Below are positions 1-8,500 of a stretch of DNA of 13,927 bases, in pieces. This DNA is from CAYJAD01 sp964371195 (GTDB lineage: Bacteria > Desulfobacterota > Desulfovibrionia > Desulfovibrionales > Desulfovibrionaceae). The position numbers and the translations under genes were made by a program. The DNA lies in the NCBI GenBank assembly GCA_964371195.1, contig CAYJLD010000060.1, positions 1 through 13,927 of the forward strand. The letters are read 5' to 3'. The notes under the pieces were generated by a model. It had not been told where the DNA came from. It was given only the letters and a program-made list of their open reading frames with translations, and searched no databases. Positions within the stretch are counted from its first letter, which is position 1. Every line of letters starts with the position of its first letter.

Positions 1-81
1 TTATTTCTACAGTTAATTGTTTTTCATTTATGGAGCGTAAATGTCACAGCTCCCAAAAACGATTATTCATACTTCTTCATC
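1..81. other. Gene-free left edge
   Basis: No supported gene or RNA is visible here. A 5-bp inverted repeat (GGAGC at 32-36, GCTCC at 49-53) is present but too short to interpret. Short reading frames on both strands are closed by stops and have no ribosome binding site. The stretch lies beyond the putative terminator of the autotransporter gene, so it is probably the flank of a neighbouring gene outside the window. Confidence 0.4.
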
Positions 82-140
82 AAAAAATATCCTCCTAAGT
101 TTTTTGAAAAAATTTTTCACTGTAAACTTAAGAGGATATT
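82..140 (-). terminator. Terminator-like hairpin downstream of the autotransporter gene
   Basis: The arms 86-102 and 124-140 pair over 17 positions with a single C/A mismatch, including AATATCCTC with GAGGATATT. The loop contains a further small self-complementary stretch (GAAAA/TTTTC). Read on the minus strand the stem is followed by a run of six T at 82-87, as expected for a Rho-independent terminator, about 90 nt after the autotransporter stop. The plus-strand side is also T-rich (149-156), so it could act in both directions. The stem is AT-rich apart from the CCTC/GAGG centre, which lowers certainty. Confidence 0.6.
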
Positions 141-178
141 AATATCTTATTTTTTTGCAAAGATGTAATGTTAAAACT

Positions 179-209
179 ATGCTGTACTACTTTAAAAGTA
201 GTGTTGCAT
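179..209. repeat. Small imperfect hairpin just after the autotransporter stop
   Basis: ATGC (179-182) pairs with GCAT (206-209), and ACTACT (186-191) pairs with AGTAGT (197-202) around a 5-nt loop. The junction between the two stems has one mismatch and two wobble pairs. No T-run follows on either strand, so it is not a standard terminator. It may protect the 3' end of the mRNA or be incidental. Confidence 0.3.
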
Positions 210-228
210 CATAAAAACAAATCACATC

Positions 229-3200
229 TTAAAAAGAATATTTAAAAGTAGCAAATAATGTATGTCCTGTTTCGTGTTGTGAGGCTAGCAAGTTATAATT
301 AAAGCCCATACTAAAATTATCCTTCATAATTTCCATCCCAAGCCCACCGCTAAATGCTAAGCCATCAACATTTTGCATAGTATACTCAGCTGCCCCAGAC
401 ACACCACTGACATGGGTCTTAGTGGTGGTATCTAAATCACCTATAGCTGCCACGATGCCAAGATCAAACTTTGGCGAAATAGTCCAATTATTCTTCGTGA
501 CTATATCTTTAGTAAAAGTAACACCTACAGGGAAGTACCAAATACCTTGATTATCAGCCTCTGTATTTGCCACAGTGCCGCCGCTACTTACATCAAATCC
601 ATGAGTTAGCACTTGCATATAGCGAGCACCTGCATATGGTGTAATATCCATAAAGCTAGTATTAAAGGTGTATTCTGCTCTTAGCCCTGCTGTCCACACT
701 GTGCTTATGGTGCCTGCTTGTACATCAGCCATTTGCATACTTGTAGGTAGCTCTTGCTGGATATCACCGTAGACGTTACTAAAGCCAAGATCTGCCATTA
801 AGGCAAAGTTATTTTTATAAAATGCGCCATATAGTGACAAATTCCAGAAATCAAAGTCATTGGCAGTATGAGCAAAGTCACCGCTACTTTGAGTATAGCC
901 AGTACCAAGGTTAAGAGCAAGCCCCATACGGAACATTTCATTAAAAGTGTAGTCACCACCAAGGCTTAACCCACCAATATCCGTACTGCGGCGATGCTCG
1001 AATTTACCACTTTCGTAGCCATGTGCAAAGCTATGTTTATAAAGCGGGCTTAACCAAAGTGCAAAACCATCTTTTATACCGCTAGCCTGTGCATGAGAGC
1101 CTGCGCTACTGCCTTGTTCCACACTTTCACTCTTAGGCATGGCAACAGCTGGAGCTTCACCCTTGGCAGTACCAATATTAGTTGGGCTAAGGCGTGCTTG
1201 CACACTACTTGCCGCGGTAAGACCAACATCGAGCCCAGATTTATTAAGGCCTGCTATATAGCCTAGTTGCAAAAGGCCTTCTATGGTGCGTGTGGCCCGC
1301 TTATGATCATCACGGCCAATGTAGCGTGTATCAGCAGCACGTGAAACTAGGCGCACACCAGCACTTTCACTATGAACATCGGGATCTACATGGGATAAAA
1401 ATTCCGCTGTGCTGCTTTGCATTTCTGGATAATCTCTTAATATGCCCGCAGCGCTATTATTGCGTATTTTAACACTAAAACGTCCATGATCCAAATCAAA
1501 AGGATTTGCCTTTACTTGTAGTAATGATGTTGGACCACCATAAACAATATTATTATCAGTCCAGCTGTACATAGCACTAAAACCTTCAGCAATATTTAGG
1601 TCTGTACCTACGGGAGCTGTATCTGTAATATAAAGTTTGGACGTGGAATCAGCATATAAAAATCCACCACTACCAACCAAGTTTACTATGTTAGTAGCAG
1701 GCACTTCAAAAATACTTCCATGAGTAAAACGGGCATTTCTCACATATATCTGTCCAGAGGAGCTTTGCCCATTTTGTATTACTGAACCTAAGCGTAGTCT
1801 GGAGCTACTTAAATTGAGCGTTTTAACCCCAGACATAATATTATTAAGTTCAAAGACATTATGCTGATTACTTTGTCCGCTAATATTTACATCATAAAAA
1901 TCAACACCATTGGTCCTTATGCTATCATTCATTACAAATCCACCACTGCCAAACATATTAAAATTGAGGCTTACAAACGCATCATGATTGCTATCTTCAA
2001 CGTATATGGCATTATATCCAGTACTATCCATATTGCCGCTAAAAACATTAACTCTATTATTTGCTCGGAAGGTTAATTCTCTATTGGTCCATATGGCACC
2101 ACCAAGTCCACCAGCACCTGTAGTTCTATTATTTATAAAGCTTGCATCAATAGATCCTATTTGAACGTCTGACATATTTGTAGAAGCAAAGTTTTGCAAA
2201 GCCCCACCAAAGTCTTTAGCTGTATTTTCAATAAAAATACCATTAATTGAATGTATAATACCTCTATTGCTAATAGCACCACCAGTATAATTGGAAGCAT
2301 TACCTATAAAGTTAGCATTAATAGAGCTTATGAAGCTGCTGTCAGAATTAAAAATTGCTCCACCGTCACTAGCATTATTAGCTATGAATGTGCCGCTAAT
2401 GGAGTTTATGATTTGATTTCCAATATTAAATATAGCACCACCCCATCCTTTAGCACTATTGCCTATGAAAATGCCGTCAATAAAATTCATTGTTGAAGCG
2501 TTTGCAATTGCCCCACCATGTACTCCGCTAGAATTGCCTATAAACATGCCGCTAGTTGAGTTGACACTGCCTGATATCGCATAAATCGCGCCACCATTTT
2601 GTACAGCAGAATTTCCTATAAATGTTCCGCTAGTATTAATGTTATTGCTACCCCAAAGTGAAACAGCACCACCAAGAGTAGCGGAAGTATTAGCTATGAA
2701 GGTGCCATTAATGCTCAAATCAGAGTTGGCGTTAACATCAATAGCCCCACCACGAGTAGCGGAAGTGATTCCATAAAAAATGCCATTATTAATATTAGTT
2801 GTAAGGGAAGCTATGCGAGATGATGAAGCGCTTGGACTAGTTACAGTATACGCAAGATTTTGACCCCCAATGCTCACAGTAAAGTCATGCAAACCACCAG
2901 CGCCTGAAGCTATGCTGTAACTAGGATTACTTTGTAAAATAAGAGCATTAGCTAGGCCAGCAGCAGTATCAAAAGTGGCTGTGCTACCAGGGCCAGCTTT
3001 AAGTAACATACCATAATTGGTGTTAATGCCATTTTTTACTAAATTAAAAACAGTATAATAATTGGTGTAATCCTTTGCTTGTTCAATAGTATAATAATCA
3101 TTACTTTGCGTATTTATAGCATGAGCATTCGGTGCAGGTGTAAGGGCAAAGCAGGCACATAAACCTGCCGCCATAAGCCCTGCTCCCATGGAGCCAGAAA

Positions 3201-3279
3201 TTTTATTTAAGAAGTTACACTTTTTCAGAACAGCTTTATAACGATTAATAAGGTTACCTAAGGCGTTTTTTGTATGCAT
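229..3279 (-). CDS. Autotransporter (type Va secretion) with Pmp-like FxxN/GGAI passenger repeats
   Basis: This is a predicted surface-exposed or released protein of 1016 residues. The start is ATG at 3279-3277: GGAG lies 5 nt upstream and a promoter lies further upstream. The frame stays open for 31 more codons, but no signal favours starting there. Residues 1-54 form a long signal peptide: a basic N-region, a hydrophobic Gly/Ala-rich core, and cleavage likely after NAHA. Residues 167-396 hold nine units in which FIGN or FIAN is followed about 7-10 residues later by GGAI, GGAV or GGAL. This is the FxxN plus GGAI pattern known from chlamydial Pmp proteins and predicts a beta-helix. Residues from about 610 to 735 are a linker with a helical AASSVQARLS segment that would thread the pore. 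Residues 737-1016 form the 12-strand beta-barrel, ending in FKYSF with a terminal Phe for BAM-dependent insertion. The ligand or role is unknown; adhesion is a guess from the family. Confidence 0.88.
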   Translation of the reverse strand: MHTKNALGNLINRYKAVLKKCNFLNKISGSMGAGLMAAGLCACFALTPAPNAHAINTQSNDYYTIEQAKDYTNYYTVFNLVKNGINTNYGMLLKAGPGSTATFDTAAGLANALILQSNPSYSIASGAGGLHDFTVSIGGQNLAYTVTSPSASSSRIASLTTNINNGIFYGITSATRGGAIDVNANSDLSINGTFIANTSATLGGAVSLWGSNNINTSGTFIGNSAVQNGGAIYAISGSVNSTSGMFIGNSSGVHGGAIANASTMNFIDGIFIGNSAKGWGGAIFNIGNQIINSISGTFIANNASDGGAIFNSDSSFISSINANFIGNASNYTGGAISNRGIIHSINGIFIENTAKDFGGALQNFASTNMSDVQIGSIDASFINNRTTGAGGLGGAIWTNRELTFRANNRVNVFSGNMDSTGYNAIYVEDSNHDAFVSLNFNMFGSGGFVMNDSIRTNGVDFYDVNISGQSNQHNVFELNNIMSGVKTLNLSSSRLRLGSVIQNGQSSSGQIYVRNARFTHGSIFEVPATNIVNLVGSGGFLYADSTSKLYITDTAPVGTDLNIAEGFSAMYSWTDNNIVYGGPTSLLQVKANPFDLDHGRFSVKIRNNSAAGILRDYPEMQSSTAEFLSHVDPDVHSESAGVRLVSRAADTRYIGRDDHKRATRTIEGLLQLGYIAGLNKSGLDVGLTAASSVQARLSPTNIGTAKGEAPAVAMPKSESVEQGSSAGSHAQASGIKDGFALWLSPLYKHSFAHGYESGKFEHRRSTDIGGLSLGGDYTFNEMFRMGLALNLGTGYTQSSGDFAHTANDFDFWNLSLYGAFYKNNFALMADLGFSNVYGDIQQELPTSMQMADVQAGTISTVWTAGLRAEYTFNTSFMDITPYAGARYMQVLTHGFDVSSGGTVANTEADNQGIWYFPVGVTFTKDIVTKNNWTISPKFDLGIVAAIGDLDTTTKTHVSGVSGAAEYTMQNVDGLAFSGGLGMEIMKDNFSMGFNYNLLASQHETGHTLFATFKYSF

Positions 3280-3310
3280 ACAAGCTCCATCGTAATATAA
3301 TTTGTATATT

Positions 3311-3339
3311 TTGATATACTTATATGAATTGATTGTCAA
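3311..3339 (-). promoter_or_regulatory. Sigma-70-type promoter for the autotransporter gene
   Basis: On the minus strand a perfect -35 box TTGACA (3339-3334) is followed, after 17 bp, by TATCAA (3316-3311), four of six matches to the -10 consensus. This leaves about 25-30 nt of leader before the ATG at 3279, with a GGAG ribosome binding site 5 nt ahead of the start. The left edge of the MITE-like element lies about 30 bp upstream of the -35 box. Confidence 0.6.
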
Positions 3340-3359
3340 CTTGAAATTGCGAGAGTAAA

Positions 3360-3369
3360 CAGGTGCATC
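3360..3369. repeat. Left direct repeat (target duplication) of the 184-bp element
   Basis: CAGGTGCATC here is repeated exactly, in the same orientation, at 3554-3563 on the other side of the inverted-repeat element. Identity continues for 3 more bases (CAC) that on the left belong to the terminal inverted repeat. A 10-bp duplication with symmetrical inverted repeats is the most economical reading. Confidence 0.6.
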
Positions 3370-3553
3370 CACGTGATTCCGATTTAGAAAATATTACTAC
3401 TAACAGAACTCTTTGCCAAGGCAATGTGTGAGGTTGGGGAAGGTTTTTTGAGCAATTAGCCAGCGGTGAAGCAACGCGAAAGTGCCGAGCCGCGAAAAAA
3501 ACTTTACCGAACATCACACATTCAGCTAAAAATAGCCAAATCGGAATGACGTG
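3370..3553. mobile_element. 184-bp MITE-like element with terminal inverted repeats
   Basis: The ends are 16-bp inverted repeats with one difference: CACGTGATTCCGATTT at 3370-3385, and the complement of CACGTCATTCCGATTT at 3538-3553. Inside, 3423-3449 and 3496-3522 form a second inverted repeat with 23 of 27 Watson-Crick positions plus one wobble, so most of the element can fold on itself. The centre (about 3450-3494) is more GC-rich than the flanks. No transposase frame fits. The element is bordered by a 10-bp direct repeat. This is the structure of a non-autonomous transposable element mobilised in trans. A 10-bp duplication is compatible with IS4-type transposases, but the parent is not identifiable here. 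Confidence 0.6.
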
Positions 3554-3563
3554 CAGGTGCATC
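3554..3563. repeat. Right direct repeat (target duplication) of the 184-bp element
   Basis: This is the exact second copy of CAGGTGCATC, directly abutting the right terminal inverted repeat. Confidence 0.6.
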
Positions 3564-3681
3564 CACATCATTTTTATTTAGCTTTTGCTTTTTACAATAT
3601 TTAATCCAATTGTGTTTCTGCTTGATTTCCATATCATACTGGAATAGGGTTTTGACAATATAAGTGTAAAAGGAGCAATAT
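3564..3681 (+). promoter_or_regulatory. 5' region of the HD-pfk-addAB operon
   Basis: This AT-rich stretch separates the MITE-like element from the operon. The best promoter I can find is TTGTGT (3610-3615), 16 bp, TATCAT (3632-3637): a poor -35 and a good -10. A perfect TTGACA occurs at 3652-3657, but a -10 box at normal spacing would fall on the ribosome binding site, so it is unlikely to act for this operon. AGGAG at 3671-3675 lies 6 nt before the ATG and fixes the start of the first gene. No riboswitch fold was recognised. Confidence 0.35.
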
Positions 3682-4257
3682 ATGTCAAATATAATCAGCC
3701 GTGAAGAAGCCCTGGAGCTTTTACGTGCAAACACAGATGAAGCTCATTTAATGCAACATGCTTTGGCAGCAGAGGCTGTACTGTGTGCCTTAGCAAGCCA
3801 TCTAGGCGAAGACGAAAATTTATGGGGGCTTACAGGATTATTGCATGATTTAGACTATGCAAAAACACATCAAACTCCTGAAACTCATGGCCTTATTGCA
3901 AGTAGCATGCTTGAGGATAAATTACCCTTAGAAGCAAGAGAAGCCATTTGCGCGCATAATGGCGAAATGAATGGCACAAGCCCTAAGAGTAAGCTTGATT
4001 TTGCATTGCGCTGCGGCGAGAGTGTAACTGGCCTCATTGTTACAGCTGCTCTTGTGCGACCTACTGGTATTAGCGGAATGGAAACTAAGAGCCTTAAGAA
4101 AAAAATGAAGGATAAAGCCTTTGCGGCCAGTGTTAGTCGTGATAATATTAAACAATGTTCAGAACTTAATATGGAACTAGATCAATTTTTAGCTTTAGCT
4201 ATAAATGCTATGAGCCAAAGAGCAACCGAGCTTAACATACCCACCGGAGGACAATAA
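3682..4257 (+). CDS. HD-domain protein (predicted metal-dependent phosphohydrolase)
   Basis: This is a 191-residue cytoplasmic protein of the HD superfamily. Candidate metal ligands are His26 (in MQHALAAE), the signature His55-Asp56 (in GLLHDLDYAKTH), then His63, His69 and His92 (in AICAHNG). This arrangement matches small stand-alone HD proteins, often annotated as HDIG domain or hydrolase, of about 190 residues. The second half (about 100-185) has no catalytic motif I recognise and is Lys/Ala-rich and helical. The ATG is supported by AGGAG 6 nt upstream. The stop shares one base with the next start (TAATG), so it is very likely co-translated with the phosphofructokinase. The substrate is unknown; a nucleotide or phosphate-ester hydrolase is the family expectation. 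A regulatory role on glycolysis would be speculation from position alone. Confidence 0.8.
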   Translation: MSNIISREEALELLRANTDEAHLMQHALAAEAVLCALASHLGEDENLWGLTGLLHDLDYAKTHQTPETHGLIASSMLEDKLPLEAREAICAHNGEMNGTSPKSKLDFALRCGESVTGLIVTAALVRPTGISGMETKSLKKKMKDKAFAASVSRDNIKQCSELNMELDQFLALAINAMSQRATELNIPTGGQ

Positions 4258-5576
4258 TGTCTAACTGCACAGTGTATCCCAAGCTTACAGATATAACTAC
4301 CCTAGGTCCTGCAAAACTTAAATCAGATCTACCCTATGACACTTGGGAAGATGATAAAATAGTTAAAATATTTGTGGATTCTGAAATTTGTGAGGATATT
4401 ACTGAGCCTATACTTATGGAGTTTGAAGCGGCTGGACCAAGAAAAAATCTATATTTTGATTCCACTCGTGCAAAATGCGCCATTGTAACATGTGGAGGCC
4501 TTTGCCCTGGTATTAATGATGTTATAAGAGCTATTGTTATGGAAGCTCATCATGCCTATAATGTACCGGGAATTCTAGGCTTTCGCTATGGACTTGAAGG
4601 TTTTATACCTGAGTTTGGACATAGTGTTGAAGAATTAACACCAGCCAAGGTTGCTGATGCTCATATGTTTGGTGGTACATTACTTGGTTCATCGCGTGGT
4701 CCGCAGTCACCTGAAGTAATAGTGGATACTTTAGAGCGTATGAATATTAGCGCGCTCTTTGTCATTGGTGGTGATGGAACTATGCGCGCTGCTTCTAACA
4801 TTAGTAAGGAAGTAATAGCACGCAATCTACGTATCTCAGTCATTGGCATACCTAAAACCATTGATAATGATATACATTTTGTACCGCAATCCTTTGGTTT
4901 TGAAACTGCCGTTGACCAAGCTACTGTGGCCATACAATCAGCACATACCGAAGCTTGTTGTGTACATAATGGCATTGGTTTGGTTAAGTTAATGGGGCGC
5001 GAATCAGGCTTTATTGCAGCACTTGCAACACTTGCCCTAAAAGAAGTAAACTTTGTACTTATACCTGAGGCACCTTTTGTTTTGCATGGCCATGGTGGAC
5101 TTTTGCCAGCCCTAAAAGAGAGACTCTTACAAAGAAAACATGCTGTAATTGTGGTGGCAGAAGGTGCAGGACAGCACCTTTTACCAAAATCTGCTGTAAC
5201 TGATGCCTCTGGAAATACTATTTTAGGCGACATTTCTTTATATTTAAAAAATGAAATAAATAAATATTTTCAAACAGAAGGTATTGGTACAAGCTTAAAG
5301 TTAATTGATCCAAGCTATATGATACGCTCCGTACCAGCCAATGCTACTGATCGCGTATATTGTGGCTTACTTGGTCAATGCGCTGTGCATGCGGCCATGG
5401 CTGGGCGCACTAATATGGTTGTGGCTAAAATACAAAATCGCTTCGTACACTTGCCCTTGGATCTTGTGACCAAACAAAGGCGCAAGCTTAATATATATTC
5501 AGATCTATGGCGCGCAGTTATGGAGTCTACCGGACAAGGACGATTAATTGCTAATATGAAAGCTGAAAAATTATAA
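4257..5576 (+). CDS. pfkA: 6-phosphofructokinase, long TP0108/plant-type, probably ATP-dependent
   Basis: It is predicted to phosphorylate fructose 6-phosphate to fructose 1,6-bisphosphate, the committed step of glycolysis, in the cytoplasm. At 439 residues it is longer than the E. coli enzyme (about 320), with about 70 extra N-terminal residues. Motifs in order: CGGLCPGIND (79-88) for phosphate binding, GGDGT (171-175), PKTIDND (199-205) with catalytic Asp203, MGRESG (246-251) for sugar-phosphate binding, and PEAPF (270-274). The residue after the GGD aspartate is Gly174 and the residue before TIDND is Lys200. Gly plus Lys is found in ATP-using plant and trypanosomatid enzymes, whereas pyrophosphate enzymes have Asp plus Lys and E. 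coli has Gly plus Gly. The cosubstrate call is therefore an inference. GGAGG lies 6 nt before the ATG. It is second in a four-gene operon, followed 10 nt later by addA. Confidence 0.93.
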   Translation: MSNCTVYPKLTDITTLGPAKLKSDLPYDTWEDDKIVKIFVDSEICEDITEPILMEFEAAGPRKNLYFDSTRAKCAIVTCGGLCPGINDVIRAIVMEAHHAYNVPGILGFRYGLEGFIPEFGHSVEELTPAKVADAHMFGGTLLGSSRGPQSPEVIVDTLERMNISALFVIGGDGTMRAASNISKEVIARNLRISVIGIPKTIDNDIHFVPQSFGFETAVDQATVAIQSAHTEACCVHNGIGLVKLMGRESGFIAALATLALKEVNFVLIPEAPFVLHGHGGLLPALKERLLQRKHAVIVVAEGAGQHLLPKSAVTDASGNTILGDISLYLKNEINKYFQTEGIGTSLKLIDPSYMIRSVPANATDRVYCGLLGQCAVHAAMAGRTNMVVAKIQNRFVHLPLDLVTKQRRKLNIYSDLWRAVMESTGQGRLIANMKAEKL

Positions 5577-5590
5577 TGCATATTTTATGA
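5576..5590 (+). other. Four-codon minigene bridging the pfk stop and the addA start
   Basis: ATG CAT ATT TTA TGA encodes MHIL. Its ATG overlaps the last base of the pfk stop (TAATG), and its TGA overlaps the addA ATG (ATGA). addA has no recognisable Shine-Dalgarno sequence, so ribosomes ending pfk could restart here and then again at addA. It may be incidental in AT-rich DNA. It is listed because both overlaps are exact. Confidence 0.25.
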
Positions 5591-8500
5591 CTTATGCACC
5601 GCACATGCGCCAAATTAAGGCCTCAGCTGGATCAGGAAAAACCCATGACATAACAGGGCGTTTTTTAGATTATCTTGGTGGTCTTAACATTTGCAGTCAT
5701 AAGCCTAGTTGCACTCTTAAACCTAGTAACCATAGGGGGGGCTGGGCCGACATTCTAGCCATCACCTTCACCAATGCCGCAGCTACGGAGATGAAGGAGC
5801 GTGTACTTGAAAGGCTCAAAAAAATCGCGCTCGGCACTGATGAAGCTCATGGCATATCCCCTAGCATGGCTAAAGCATGGGTTAGCACAATCTTGCGCCA
5901 ATACGGGGCTTTAAATATCCGCACCATTGATAGCCTCTTACATCGCATTGTACGTACAGCGGCCTTAGATCTTGGTTTGCCACCAGATTTCGAAACAAGC
6001 TTTACTACCAATGAAACCTTAGAGCCCATTTTTGATATTTTAATGGAACGAGCTTGGCAAGAAGACGAGTTAATCATCTCCTTACTTGAAGCTATTTGTT
6101 ATGCCCTACTCATGCGTGAAAAAAGCTATGGATTTTCTACCGGTGGGCGCATTATTGATACTACACGCCCACTTTTAGAAAAAATTATCACTAATACCCT
6201 ACCAGAAATCAGCTCCAAAGCAGAACTAGAAAATCATTACAATATCCTTTGGGAAAATTTTTTAATTAGTTGCACACAGATGCTTGAACTCATGACCAAT
6301 GAAGATCTGCAACTTAAAAAAAATGTTTTTGAAACTATCGTGGCATGCACGCGTAAAGATAAAAAAGCTCCACATTCAGCTTGGCTAAGAAAATCTTGTT
6401 TATCTGATCTTATTTATGCAAAACATAAAGATAAAGTCTCACAAGATGCTAAGGATTGCTACAAAAAGCTAACCAAGGCAACTCATGACTTTGTAACACA
6501 TGGACATATTATACAAAAAGCACTTGAATGGTTACCATTTGTCAACTTTACTAAACTCATGGCCAATGAAGTTCATGTGGTCCAGCAGCAGGAGCATAAA
6601 ATCCCTGCAACTAGTATCCCCAAACTAGCCAAAGAAATATTAAACCTTGAGTATGGTGGAGTTTCGGCTGCCCTTTGTCGCCTTGGTAGTGGTATTCATC
6701 ACATTTTGCTAGATGAATTTCAAGATACCAGTATTGAGCAATGGGAAGCCTTACGCCCCTTAGCTATAGAAGCTCTATCTGGGGGTGGATCCATTACTTG
6801 GGTGGGAGATATTAAGCAGGCTATTTATGGTTGGCGCGGTGGAAATTCAACTCTTTTTGATGCGCTATGTACCGAGCAAGAATTACGCTGCATGGTTCCT
6901 GAGGTGGATCAAGAAAATCTACCCACTAATTGGCGAAGCCGCGAACAAGTTGTTATGGCTAACAACAAATTATTTCAACCTCTTAGTAACGCCAATACTG
7001 CAAGACCTATTTTGCAATCCATGCTTTCCAAAGATTTTCCATGCCACATCCTAGATAATGCAACCCAAAAACTTTGTCATGCTTTTGTCGATGTAGCCCA
7101 ACAGGTTAAGCCAGAAAATTATGCTGGTGGATTTGTAAGCATTGAGGATGTGGGAGCAGAAAATGCTGAAGAATTGAGTCAAGCCGTCCACGACAAACTT
7201 TTTGAACGAATGCAAGACCTTAGGCAGCGACGTGCTTATGGAGACATTACCATTCTAACGCGTTCAAATAGTGGAGCTGCAAGAGTTGCAGCTTGGCTTA
7301 TGGACTGGGGTATCCCTGTTATTACTGAAAATAGCTTACTTCTTAATAATCATCCGCTAGTGCAAGAGAGTCTTGCTTTATTAAATTTTTTAAACACCCC
7401 CCACGATAACTTAAGTTTTTGGACCGTGCTTAGTGGTAGTATGCTTAGACCTTACCTCGGGCAAGATAATTATAGCCCAAGCGTAGAACAATTACATGAA
7501 CTTGCCTTGCAAAACGAACAAAATAAAGACTCTTTAAATAATATTCTAAGCAAAGAATGGCCAGAGTTTTGGAATGATATTTTTGCTCCATTTTACAATA
7601 CAGCTCAATTGGTAAATCCTTATGATACCTTGCAAGAGTGGTATCGAATTTTACATGTAAACGCTCATTTTGCTAAAGCAGAAATATTTTTGCGCCGATT
7701 TTTAGAGGTTGTACACATGGCAGCTGAGCGAGGGCACATTACCATGGGAGCTTTTTTAGACTATTGGTCAAAGCATGGTCATGATGAAAAAGCCCCCATG
7801 CCAAGCAAGATTAATGCTGTACAAATTATGACCATTCATAAGTCTAAGGGTTTGCAATTTAAAGTAGTTATTATACCGTGGTCTAGTTTTAGCCAGCAAG
7901 ACAACAATCCACCTCCGGTGCATCATTGTATAGGTAACCTAAGCTTGTTAGCACCTCGCTGCAAACAAATGGGTGATATATTTTATGAAAATCAAGCTGA
8001 GCAAGCCCTAGAAGCCATTAATGTATTCTATGTGGCCTGCACCAGAGCTGAGGAAGAATTACATATTTTTAATACCCATACTCCAGCTCTTTTGAAAATG
8101 CGTAATTTAGCTTGCGCCTTAGAACTATTGTTGCCTAGTGCAGGTTTCACACTACCTCTACAATTAGGCTTAGCCATAGAAGATGATGAAGCAAAAAGTT
8201 TTGACCAAGCCTTATCAGAAAATAAGGATATATTTAACACTGAAGAGACTAGATTAAGCCCAAGTTATATTTCACGCCCCATGCAGTGGTTGCCACGCCT
8301 AAAGATATTTCGTAACCCTTTGCAAGAGTTACGTTTAAGCCCACGTTTACGCGGTTTATTAACCCACCATTGCCTTGAGCAATTCAAAAGCACAGGTCAG
8401 GCCGAAAAAGATGCTGAATATGCTGTAAAACTAGGATTACGCACCTTTGCCCTACCCATTACTCAAAGTAAAGAATTATATGACGAGCTTGTAAAAGCTA

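Noticed and set aside
191..251. Direct repeat TTTAAAAGTAG at 191-201 and 241-251
   Set aside because: The second copy is part of the autotransporter coding sequence (FATFKYSF), and the match is short and AT-rich, so chance is enough.
3320..3571. 83-codon minus-strand frame over the MITE-like element
   Set aside because: It spans the insertion and its duplications and the autotransporter promoter, has no ribosome binding site and no domain.
3652..3657. Perfect TTGACA as the -35 of the HD-pfk-addAB operon
   Set aside because: A -10 box 17 bp downstream would overlap the ribosome binding site and abut the ATG, leaving no usable leader.
4661..5233. 190-codon frame antisense to the phosphofructokinase
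   Set aside because: It lies wholly opposite a well-supported gene, has no ribosome binding site and shows no recognisable motif; it is a shadow of the sense coding.
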